DNA of 64,000 nt from UMGS1052 sp045580005 (lineage in GTDB: Bacteria; Bacillota; Clostridia; Oscillospirales; CAG-382). A program made the position numbers and the translations under genes. The stretch is from assembly GCA_045580005.1 (NCBI GenBank), contig JAZNMZ010000003.1:1-64000 (forward strand). Reading direction: 5' to 3'. Shown piece after piece: positions 1 through 6,352 of the stretch; position 1 is the stretch's first letter, and every line of letters begins with the position of its first letter. The notes beneath the pieces were generated by a model. The model ran no database searches and was not told where the DNA came from. It was given only the letters and a program-made list of their open reading frames with translations.

Positions 1-645
1 GGTCCCGCAGGTGAAACAGGCCCCGCTGGTCCGCAGGGTCCCGTTGGTGAAACAGGCCCTCAGGGTCCCACAGGTGCGACCGGTCCTCAGGGTCCTGCAG
101 GCGAAACAGGCCCTCAAGGTCCCACAGGTGCAACGGGTCCTCAGGGTCCCGCAGGTCCGACAGGTCCTCAGGGGCCCGCTGGTGAAACAGGTCCGCAGGG
201 CCCTCAGGGTGAGCCGGGCGGACTTCTGGCATACGCTGATTTTTATGCAATTATGCCCCCCGACAACGCTACGACGATCGCTCCCGGTGAGGACGTCGAC
301 TTTCCAAGAAACGGTGTAATAAGTTCGACCTCAATAGGAAGAGTTGATGACAGCACCTTTATTCTCACAGAAGAAGGAGACTATCTTGTAAAGTTCCTTG
401 CAAGCGTTACAGAGTCTGGACAGCTTGTTGTGACTCTTAACGATGAAGAGCTTCCCTACACGGTCGTAGGTCGCTCGGCAGGTACGAGTCAGCTTTCGGG
501 CTATTCGATTATAAGCGTTACAGAGGAGAACTCGACTCTTACAATCCGCAATCCCGCAGGAATCTCCTCAGAGCTTGAGCTTACCCCCTCGGCAGGCGGA
601 ACAGAGCCTGTAAGCGCACATCTCGTTATTATAAGACTCAGCTGA
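1..645 (+). CDS. Collagen-like repeat surface protein, 5' end missing
   Basis: The reading frame is open from base 1, so the N-terminus lies outside the window. The first ~72 residues are Gly-X-Y triplets (units such as GPTGATGPQGP and GETGPQGP), rich in Pro, Thr, Gln and Glu. About 140 residues without triplets follow; they look like an all-beta C-terminal domain and end in LVIIRLS. This layout matches BclA-type bacterial collagen-like proteins, in which the triplet stalk forms a trimer and the C-terminal jelly roll sits at the tip of a spore or cell-surface filament. No hydroxylation machinery is expected; Thr-rich triplets in such proteins are often glycosylated. The product is probably a surface or exosporium protein. 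The repeated DNA makes the triplet number prone to slippage. Confidence 0.85.
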   Translation, partial: GPAGETGPAGPQGPVGETGPQGPTGATGPQGPAGETGPQGPTGATGPQGPAGPTGPQGPAGETGPQGPQGEPGGLLAYADFYAIMPPDNATTIAPGEDVDFPRNGVISSTSIGRVDDSTFILTEEGDYLVKFLASVTESGQLVVTLNDEELPYTVVGRSAGTSQLSGYSIISVTEENSTLTIRNPAGISSELELTPSAGGTEPVSAHLVIIRLS

Positions 646-653
646 CAAAAAAA

Positions 654-770
654 GCCTCTCCCTCCGGGAGAGGTGTCGGCATAACCGACGGAGAGGGCTA
701 AGAGGGATGATTCGAAATAGAATCCCCCTCTCACCCGCTACCGCGGGAGCTCTCCCGAGGGAGAGCCTCT
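654..770. repeat. Intergenic multi-hairpin repeat element (MITE/REP-like)
   Basis: The stretch is a chain of short hairpins: CTCTCCC/GGGAGAG, GTCGG/CCGAC, GATTC/GAATC, and a final stem made of GCTCTCCC and GGGAGAGC. The outer ends (GCCTCTCCCTC and GAGGGAGAGCCTC) are imperfect inverted repeats of each other. It lies directly after the collagen-like gene and carries no credible reading frame. It resembles the short palindromic intergenic repeats scattered in many gut Clostridia; that comparison is from memory. Confidence 0.6.
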
Positions 771-790
771 ACTTTCACCTCCAATATCAA

Positions 791-826
791 AACAAAAAGG
801 ACACCTGATGGTGTCCTTTGTTTTGC
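791..826. terminator. Rho-independent terminator, probably bidirectional
   Basis: The inverted repeat AAAGGACACC-TGAT-GGTGTCCTTT is flanked by A and T runs. It can end the collagen-like transcript on the plus strand and the converging four-helix-bundle gene on the minus strand. Confidence 0.8.
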
Positions 827-844
827 AAAAGCGTGATAGAAAGC

Positions 845-1189
845 TCATTGCTCATCGTTTTTCTTTGCGGTGTTGATTGAAGAAATAAGCATTTTCCGAA
901 TAACTCCGCAACTATGCATAAGCGCTGAAATGTCCGATAAAATCTCCGCTCGGCTCATAAGCTAGAGCCAATACTCTGTTTCGTAACATTCCTTCAATGA
1001 TATTTGAAGTTTGGATATAAAGTCGGGTTTACTCTGGGCATATTTTGCTTCTCTGATATTTGCACCAATGCTTGTCGCACTTCGCTCCAGTTGATTCACA
1101 ATAGAATAATGACCCTTAATGCCATCACATAATTTCAATATTTCAACCGCAAAATTCATAGACAAATCCGCTAATTTGTTTTCGCCCAT
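845..1189 (-). pseudogene. Four-helix-bundle protein (S23/IVP family) with in-frame amber stop
   Basis: ATG at 1189 is chosen because AGAGGTG stands about 8 bases upstream; the upstream extension has no such site. The frame reads MGENKLADLSMNFAVEI, then NQLERSATSIGANIREA and LKECYETEYWL, which is the signature of the family found in 23S rRNA intervening sequences and as free-standing genes, related in fold to the Avd protein of diversity-generating retroelements. A TAG at 962-964 interrupts right after YWL, where the family normally has Glu-Leu. The same frame continues for ~38 more family-like residues (LMSRAEILSDIS to INTAKK) and ends at TGA 845-847. A single GAG-to-TAG change explains this. 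It may be a fresh pseudogene, a sequencing error or a truncated active protein. The molecular role of the free-standing family is not established. Confidence 0.75.
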
Positions 1190-1220
1190 CCAAAACACCT
1201 CTTTATATGAAAAACTACAA

Positions 1221-1392
1221 TGAAATCGTTCGCTATGCTCGCGATGAAATCCAAACAAGTTTGGATGAAATCAAAGCCTTGTGGCTTTGATGAAATTAAA
1301 TCCGTCACTATATTCGCCGAAGGCGATTTCATCTGCGAAGCAGATTTCATCCACGCAAATGGATTTATTCCGTCGCAAGATGGATTTCATTG
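1221..1392. repeat. Symmetric array of short hairpins separated by GATGAAATC/GATTTCATC
   Basis: Six or seven small palindromes follow one another, for example ATCCAAAC/GTTTGGAT, ATCAAAGCC/GGCTTTGAT, ATCTGC/GCAGAT and a TTCGCCGAAGGCGA stem. In the left half the separators read GATGAAAT; in the right half they read ATTTCATC, so the whole block is one large inverted arrangement centred near 1305. It lies in the 5' flank of the four-helix-bundle gene, between that gene and the tRNA-Leu terminator. It carries no reading frame. See findings. Confidence 0.65.
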
Positions 1393-1424
1393 AAAAAAGA
1401 CTATTCTAACGAATAGTCTTTTTT
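1392..1424 (-). terminator. Terminator of tRNA-Leu
   Basis: On the minus strand the stem GACTATTC/GAATAGTC is followed by a run of T. It begins 2 bases past the encoded CCA end of the tRNA. Confidence 0.8.
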
Positions 1425-1425
1425 C

Positions 1426-1510
1426 TGGTGCGGATGATGGGACTTGAACCCATATGGAGTGCTCCACACGCCCCTCAAACGTGCGCGTCTGCCAGTTCCG
1501 CCACATCCGC
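1426..1510 (-). tRNA. tRNA-Leu (anticodon GAG)
   Basis: On the minus strand the acceptor stem GCGGATG pairs with CATCCGC, followed by discriminator A and an encoded CCA (1426-1428). The T arm contains TTCAAGT between ATGGG and CCCAT. The anticodon stem CACGT/GCGTG closes the loop TTGAGGG, which gives anticodon GAG for CUC/CUU leucine codons. A class II long variable arm (TGGAG/CTCCA) is present, as expected for leucine. The gene has its own promoter and terminator. Confidence 0.93.
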
Positions 1511-1562
1511 ATATTAACTTGATTTTACTAGAGGGTGGGGTCGCTCACTTGCGACAAGTAAT

Positions 1563-1590
1563 ATTATACACTAAAAATCAAATTTGTCAA
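1563..1590 (-). promoter_or_regulatory. Promoter of tRNA-Leu
   Basis: On the minus strand TTGACA (1585-1590) and TATAAT (1563-1568) are separated by 16 bases, about 50 bases upstream of the mature tRNA 5' end. Confidence 0.75.
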
Positions 1591-1721
1591 TACCTTTTTC
1601 GAATTTTTTTATTATTTTTTGATTTTTTAAGGTACATTTATGCAATAGTACGACGCTTTGTATTTTTGTGTCCAAAAGAGAAAAAATAATAAAACAACAA
1701 ACAAAGAAAGGAGATGGCAAA

Positions 1722-1919
1722 ATGAATCTTCTGGCACGCAAAGGTCTTCCTCTCGGATTTGGAATGGCTCTTTCTCAGAATGTTGACGCAATGAAGACCT
1801 TTACAATGCTCTCGGAGCCCGAGCAGCAGAAAGTTTTGGACAAAACCCACGCTGCCGCTACAAAGACTGAAATGCAGGAAATTGTAGATGGTCTTGCAAG
1901 GGGCAAGCGTTCTTTTTAA
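1722..1919 (+). CDS. Small uncharacterised protein (65 aa)
   Basis: The start at 1722 is chosen for the strong AAAGGAGA site just upstream; an earlier in-frame ATG has none. The protein starts MNLLARKGLPLGFGMAL and continues with a predicted helical, Ala/Glu/Lys-rich segment ending GLARGKRSF. It has no signal peptide, membrane segment or cysteine pair. Small proteins with a similar GLPLGFGMAL-type start seem to occur in other Clostridia (memory, not checked), with no known function. It stands alone between tRNA-Leu and the serC promoter. Confidence 0.7.
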   Translation: MNLLARKGLPLGFGMALSQNVDAMKTFTMLSEPEQQKVLDKTHAAATKTEMQEIVDGLARGKRSF

Positions 1920-2020
1920 CTGCGTTTAAAATATATTTTCCCTTTTCCGGCAGGGAACAGTTCCGATACGCAAAGTTTGCCTAAAATTTAACAATTTTTG
2001 TGTTTTTTTGGCAAAACGCC

Positions 2021-2049
2021 TTGACATCCCTGTCGGAAAAGTCTATAAT
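2021..2049 (+). promoter_or_regulatory. Perfect-consensus promoter of serC-serA
   Basis: TTGACA (2021-2026) and TATAAT (2044-2049) are separated by exactly 17 bases. The start codon of serC lies about 40 bases downstream. Confidence 0.9.
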
Positions 2050-2092
2050 AACATTTATAGTAATATCATTAATATATATGGAGGTAAATGAA

Positions 2093-3175
2093 ATGAGCAG
2101 AGTTTACAACTTTTCAGCAGGTCCCTCTATGCTTCCTCTGGAGGTATTGAATACTGCTGCAGCAGAAATGACCGATTTTGGCGGTTCCGGAATGTCAGTA
2201 ATGGAGATGAGCCATCGCTCTCCTGTTTATGAGCAGATAATCAATGAGGCAGAAGCAAATCTTCGCAAGCTCATGAATATACCCGACAATTATAAAGTCC
2301 TGTTCCTTCAGGGCGGTGCTTCAACACAGTTTGCGGCAGTTCCCCTCAATCTTATGAACAAGAATCACAAGGCAGACTATATTGTTTCAGGTCAGTTCTC
2401 AAAGAAAGCTTATCAGGAAGCTCAGAAATACGGCGATGTAAAGCTTGTTGCTTCGTCGGCCGACAAGAATTTTACATACATCCCCGAAATCACTCCCGAC
2501 ATGATACGCGAGGACGCAGATTATGTTCATATCTGCTACAACAACACAATTTACGGTACAAAGTACGCAGATGTTCCAAATGTTGGCGACAAGACTCTCG
2601 TTGCTGATATGTCATCCTGCATTCTCTCCGAGCCTGTTGATGTGACAAAGTTCGGACTTATCTATGCAGGCGCACAGAAGAATATGGGTCCCGCAGGTCT
2701 TACTGTTGTTATTGTAAGAGAGGATCTTATCGGAAACGCAAGAAAAGACATTCCCGTAATGCTCGATTACAAGACTCAGGCAGAAAACGGCTCTATGTAC
2801 AATACTCCCCCATGCTACTCAATTTATGTATCAGGGCTTGTATATAAGTGGCTCCTTGGTCTTGGCGGTCTTTCTGAAATGAAGAAGATAAACGAAAAGA
2901 AAGCGGCAGAGCTTTATGACTACATCGACTCGTCAGATCTCTTTAAGGCTCCTGCAGAAAAGAAGTACCGTTCTATGATGAATGTGGCTTTTGTTACAGG
3001 AAACGAAGATCTTGACAAGAAGTTCTGCAAGCTCGCGGCAGAAAACGGCTTTGTAAATCTCAAGGGTCACCGTTCGGTTGGCGGCATGAGAGCCTCCATC
3101 TACAATGCAATGCCGTCAGAGGGCGTAAGCGCGCTTATCGAATTTATGAAGAAGTTCGAGGCAGAAAATAAATAA
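2093..3175 (+). CDS. serC: Phosphoserine aminotransferase
   Basis: The enzyme makes 3-phosphoserine from 3-phosphohydroxypyruvate and glutamate, the second step of serine synthesis; it is PLP-dependent and cytosolic. The 360-residue length is typical. The protein opens with VYNFSAGPSMLP, the phosphate-site start of class V aminotransferases, and has the PLP lysine in YAGAQKNMGPAG (Lys196). The start is ATG 2093 behind GGAGGTAAATGAA; a longer frame from 2000 would run through the promoter. The adjacent serA makes its substrate, but a hairpin lies between them. Confidence 0.95.
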   Translation: MSRVYNFSAGPSMLPLEVLNTAAAEMTDFGGSGMSVMEMSHRSPVYEQIINEAEANLRKLMNIPDNYKVLFLQGGASTQFAAVPLNLMNKNHKADYIVSGQFSKKAYQEAQKYGDVKLVASSADKNFTYIPEITPDMIREDADYVHICYNNTIYGTKYADVPNVGDKTLVADMSSCILSEPVDVTKFGLIYAGAQKNMGPAGLTVVIVREDLIGNARKDIPVMLDYKTQAENGSMYNTPPCYSIYVSGLVYKWLLGLGGLSEMKKINEKKAAELYDYIDSSDLFKAPAEKKYRSMMNVAFVTGNEDLDKKFCKLAAENGFVNLKGHRSVGGMRASIYNAMPSEGVSALIEFMKKFEAENK

Positions 3176-3207
3176 TTTTTCGAAATATTATTCCGAAATA
3201 TTTTTCA

Positions 3208-3244
3208 AAGACGCCGAGAGCCTATTGCTTCTCGGCGTTTTTTG
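3208..3244 (+). terminator. Hairpin terminator or attenuator between serC and serA
   Basis: The stem ACGCCGAGAG/CTTCTCGGCGT is followed by TTTTTTGTG. Because serA follows within 60 bases without an obvious second promoter, partial read-through is likely. Confidence 0.8.
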
Positions 3245-3300
3245 TGATACAATATATAATAACACATTTTTTACCGACAGGTTCGGAGAAGGAAACGACA

Positions 3301-4458
3301 ATGTATAATATCAAACTTTTGAACAAAATTTCCGAAGCAGGCACAGCAGGCTTCAGCAAAGACAGTTACAATGTAGGCACAGATGTCGAGAATCCGGACG
3401 GTATTCTCGTCCGTTCTGCTTCCATGCACGAAATGGAGCTTAATCCCGAGCTCAAGGCCATCGCAAGAGCAGGCGCAGGAGTAAACAACATTCCGATTGA
3501 CAAATGCTCCCAGCAGGGGATTGTTGTGTTCAACACTCCCGGAGCTAACGCCAATGCTGTAAAAGAGCTCGCACTCGCGGCACTTCTTCTGGGCTCGAGA
3601 AAGATTGTTGACGGTATCAACTGGGCACAGACTCTCACAGGCGACGATGTTGCAAAGCAGGTTGAGGCAGGTAAGAGCGCATACGCAGGTCCCGAGCTTC
3701 TCGGCAAGACTCTCGGTGTTATCGGTCTTGGCGCTATCGGTGCACAGCTTGCAAATGTGTGCACACACCTCGGCATGAAAGTATACGGTCACGACCCTTA
3801 TATAACAGTTGCGGCAGCATGGCACCTTTCAAAGTCGGTAGTTAACGCTCAGTCAAGAGATGACATCTATGCAAACTGCGACTACATATCACTCCATGTC
3901 CCCTCAACACCTGAAACAAAGCACATGATAAACAAGGAAACTATCGCAAAGATGAAAGACGGTGTCCGTATCATCAACCTTGCAAGAGCAGACCTTGTAA
4001 ACAGTGATGACATCAAAGAAGCACTTGCCTCCGGCAAGGTAGCAAGCTATGTTGTTGACTTCCCCACAGAAGATACTGTCGGAGTTCCCGGTATTATTAC
4101 AATACCTCACCTTGGAGCTTCTACTCCTGAATCTGAGGAAAACTGTGCGCTTATGGCTGTTGCAGAGCTCAAGGACTATCTTGAGTCGGGTAACATCAAG
4201 AACAGCGTAAACTACCCTGACGCTGTTATTCCTCATGTAGGAGATACAAGAATCTGTATCTTCCACAAGAATGTTCCAAATATGCTTGCACAAATCACAT
4301 CTGTTCTTTCCGAGCAGAAAATCAATGTTGAAAACCTTGTAAACCGTTCGAAGAAAGACAATGCATACACGCTTGTTGAAATCACCGGTAAGCTCTCTGA
4401 AGAAAGCTACAAGGCGCTTTGCAGTATCGAAAATGTCACAAGAGTAAGAGTTATCTAA
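3301..4458 (+). CDS. serA: D-3-phosphoglycerate dehydrogenase
   Basis: The protein oxidises 3-phosphoglycerate to 3-phosphohydroxypyruvate with NAD, the committed step of serine synthesis. At 385 residues it is the short form: a D-2-hydroxyacid dehydrogenase catalytic and NAD-binding core (RAGAGVNN near residue 58, nucleotide loop GLGAIG, NLARADLVN, PHLGAST with the catalytic His), followed directly by a C-terminal ACT domain (DTRICIFHKNVPNMLAQI onward). The ACT domain suggests feedback by serine. ATG 3301 is preferred for the GGAGAAGGAAA upstream. It is paired with serC. Confidence 0.95.
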   Translation: MYNIKLLNKISEAGTAGFSKDSYNVGTDVENPDGILVRSASMHEMELNPELKAIARAGAGVNNIPIDKCSQQGIVVFNTPGANANAVKELALAALLLGSRKIVDGINWAQTLTGDDVAKQVEAGKSAYAGPELLGKTLGVIGLGAIGAQLANVCTHLGMKVYGHDPYITVAAAWHLSKSVVNAQSRDDIYANCDYISLHVPSTPETKHMINKETIAKMKDGVRIINLARADLVNSDDIKEALASGKVASYVVDFPTEDTVGVPGIITIPHLGASTPESEENCALMAVAELKDYLESGNIKNSVNYPDAVIPHVGDTRICIFHKNVPNMLAQITSVLSEQKINVENLVNRSKKDNAYTLVEITGKLSEESYKALCSIENVTRVRVI

Positions 4459-4497
4459 AAGATTAAAAGAAATACAAAAAGAGCGGAGGGATAAAAT

Positions 4498-5652
4498 TTG
4501 AAATTTGAATGGAACAGAAAGTACTCCACTATCGCCGCCTATGCGTTCCTTACTGCGGCTGCGATTATTGCGCTTATTTTCTGCATAGTCTATTTTCCTG
4601 GAATAACGGCGGGTTTCCTTTATTTTGCCAATGTATTCAAGCCGATTACCTATGCTCTTATTATTGCATATCTTCTGAACTCTATTGAAAAGAGGTTTCA
4701 CCAGCTTTTTGTTAAAGGATATGCCAAAGCCAAAAAGCCGCATCCGAGAATGTGCAAGGTTTTCAGCATTCTGTCAACCTACATCCTCGTGTTGCTCTTT
4801 GTGGTTGGCTTCAGCTTCCTTGTTATTCCGCAGCTTGTCGAGAGCGGCTCAGACCTGTCAAAGCAGATTCTCCGTTTTTACAACGATAAGCTGTTACCCT
4901 TTGTAAGAGACAGTCACTACGAGCAGTTTTTGCCGTGGCTCAGCTTTGAAACTATCGAAAAATACTTCACAGATGCGGCAAACTTTATGCTAGAGATGAT
5001 ACCGCACATAACATCAATGCTCAGCAATATTGCTATTGAGTTCAAGAACATACTTCTCGGAGTATTCATTTCAATTTATTTCCTTGCCGGAAAGGATACT
5101 TTCCTGCGACAGGCAAAGAAGATCACTTTTGCGCTTCTGTCAAAAACCCATGCCGAGAACACTATCGACTATGCATCACGCGTTGACAATGCCTTCGGCT
5201 GTTTTATCAGAGGAAAGCTGCTTGACTCGCTTATCATCGGAGTTCTTTGTTTTGTTGCAATGACAATTTTCAGAATGCCTTATGCAATGCTTATTTCTGT
5301 TATTGTCGGCATTACAAATGTTATCCCGATTTTCGGTCCGTTTATCGGTGCGATTCCGTCGGCATTCATTATATTCATCAAATCTCCAATTACAGCTTTT
5401 TGGTTCCTTGTTATGGTTTTTGTCCTGCAGCAGCTAGACGGAAACTACATCGGTCCCAAAGTGCTCGGCGACGCGACTGGACTTTCGGCAACTTGGATTC
5501 TCATATCTCTTACTATTATGGGAAGTCTTTACGGCATTGTCGGTATGCTTATTGCAATCCCGATTTTCTCGCTCATATATGAGGCGATCAAAGCATTCAC
5601 CGAAAAGAGGCTTGAAAAGAAAGGACTTCCGACAGGCACTGAAAACTATTGA
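4498..5652 (+). CDS. AI-2E family transporter (polytopic membrane protein)
   Basis: This is a 384-residue polytopic membrane protein of the PF01594 family (formerly DUF20; relatives YdiK, TqsA). Hydrophobic segments lie near residues 15-60 and 80-110, with more in the C-terminal half; the signature region GITNVIPIFGPFIGAIP is followed by DGNYIGPKVLGDATGLS. Family members have been linked to autoinducer-2 export or to Na+/H+ antiport, so the substrate is open. The start is TTG 4498, placed 8 bases after GGAGG (4485-4489); no ATG fits the spacing. It lies 39 bases after serA and may be cotranscribed. Confidence 0.85.
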   Translation: MKFEWNRKYSTIAAYAFLTAAAIIALIFCIVYFPGITAGFLYFANVFKPITYALIIAYLLNSIEKRFHQLFVKGYAKAKKPHPRMCKVFSILSTYILVLLFVVGFSFLVIPQLVESGSDLSKQILRFYNDKLLPFVRDSHYEQFLPWLSFETIEKYFTDAANFMLEMIPHITSMLSNIAIEFKNILLGVFISIYFLAGKDTFLRQAKKITFALLSKTHAENTIDYASRVDNAFGCFIRGKLLDSLIIGVLCFVAMTIFRMPYAMLISVIVGITNVIPIFGPFIGAIPSAFIIFIKSPITAFWFLVMVFVLQQLDGNYIGPKVLGDATGLSATWILISLTIMGSLYGIVGMLIAIPIFSLIYEAIKAFTEKRLEKKGLPTGTENY

Positions 5653-5666
5653 CAAATTTAATCATC

Positions 5667-5708
5667 AAAAAGTTTATGGCTCACACAGAGCCATAAACTT
5701 TTCTTTTT
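5667..5708 (+). terminator. Strong Rho-independent terminator
   Basis: AAAAGTTTATGGCTC pairs with GAGCCATAAACTTTT, followed by a T-rich tract. Confidence 0.9.
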
Positions 5709-5723
5709 ATTTTCGGTATTGTT

Positions 5724-5753
5724 TTGCACAACAAGGGAAATACTTTCTATACA
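5724..5753 (+). promoter_or_regulatory. Candidate promoter of ahpC
   Basis: TTGCAC (5724-5729) and TATACA (5748-5753) are separated by 18 bases, upstream of the AAAAGGAGAA ribosome site of ahpC. No clear PerR box was recognised. Confidence 0.5.
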
Positions 5754-5788
5754 CAGTGTTTTCTAAAAAAATAAAAAGGAGAATTTTT

Positions 5789-6352
5789 ATGTCAATGATC
5801 AACAAGGAAATCTCTGATTTCAGAGCATATGCCTTTCACGAGAACGATTTTAAAATGTTAACAAAGGACGACATTCTTGGCAAATGGAGTGTGTTTTTCT
5901 TCTATCCTGCCGATTTTACCTTTGTTTGCCCGACAGAGCTTGAGGACCTTGCAAATATGTATGAGCAGTTCCGCGCCGCAGGCTGTGAGGTTTACTCTGT
6001 GTCTACCGACACTCATTTTGTACACAAGGCATGGCACGACGCATCCGATAGAATCAAAAAGATTAATTACCCTATGATTGCTGACCCCACGCACTCGATT
6101 TCAAGAGATTTTGGTGTGCTTATTGAGTCGGACGGACTTGCCGAGCGCGGCACCTTTATTATAAATCCTGACGGCAAAATCGTAGGCTACGAGGTAACTG
6201 CAGGAAATGTCGGCAGAAACGCACAGGAGCTGTTCCGCAAGGTACAGGCGTGTCAGTTTGTACACGCGCACGGTGATCAGGTCTGCCCGGCAAACTGGCA
6301 GCCCGGCTCAGAAACACTAAAGCCCAGCCTTGACCTTGTAGGACAGTTGTAA
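5789..6352 (+). CDS. ahpC: Alkyl hydroperoxide reductase subunit C (2-Cys peroxiredoxin)
   Basis: This 187-residue typical 2-Cys peroxiredoxin removes hydrogen peroxide and organic peroxides. The peroxidatic Cys47 stands in FTFVCPTELEDL, and the resolving Cys166 in GDQVCPANW. The start is ATG 5789 behind AAAAGGAGAA. Its stop overlaps the start of the next gene as TAATG, so it is translationally coupled to the flavoprotein that presumably reduces it. Together they form an oxidative-stress operon in what looks like an anaerobe. Confidence 0.96.
   Translation: MSMINKEISDFRAYAFHENDFKMLTKDDILGKWSVFFFYPADFTFVCPTELEDLANMYEQFRAAGCEVYSVSTDTHFVHKAWHDASDRIKKINYPMIADPTHSISRDFGVLIESDGLAERGTFIINPDGKIVGYEVTAGNVGRNAQELFRKVQACQFVHAHGDQVCPANWQPGSETLKPSLDLVGQL

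Noticed and set aside
1..216. Tandem DNA repeats considered as a non-coding satellite
   Set aside because: The repeat period is a multiple of three and encodes regular Gly-X-Y triplets in an open frame that continues into a normal domain.
962..1258. Longer start (1258) for the four-helix-bundle gene
   Set aside because: The extra 23 residues are encoded by the hairpin array and its flank, and the strong ribosome site fits only ATG 1189.
1221..1392. Hairpin array considered as a CRISPR array
   Set aside because: The units are themselves palindromes of variable sequence, the separators are only ~9 bases, and their orientation flips at the centre. No cas genes are near.
2000..2092. N-terminal extension of serC from 2000
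   Set aside because: It would overlap the perfect promoter at 2021-2049 and lacks a ribosome site.
3271..3825. 184-codon reading frame on the minus strand inside serA, rich in cysteine
   Set aside because: It is fully antisense to serA, has no ribosome site and reads like a codon-bias shadow.
3904..4743. 279-codon minus-strand frame over serA and the AI-2E transporter
   Set aside because: It spans two well-supported plus-strand genes and has no domain-like pattern or start signal.
5709..5788. PerR operator upstream of ahpC
   Set aside because: No sequence close to the TTATAAT-type inverted repeat could be found.
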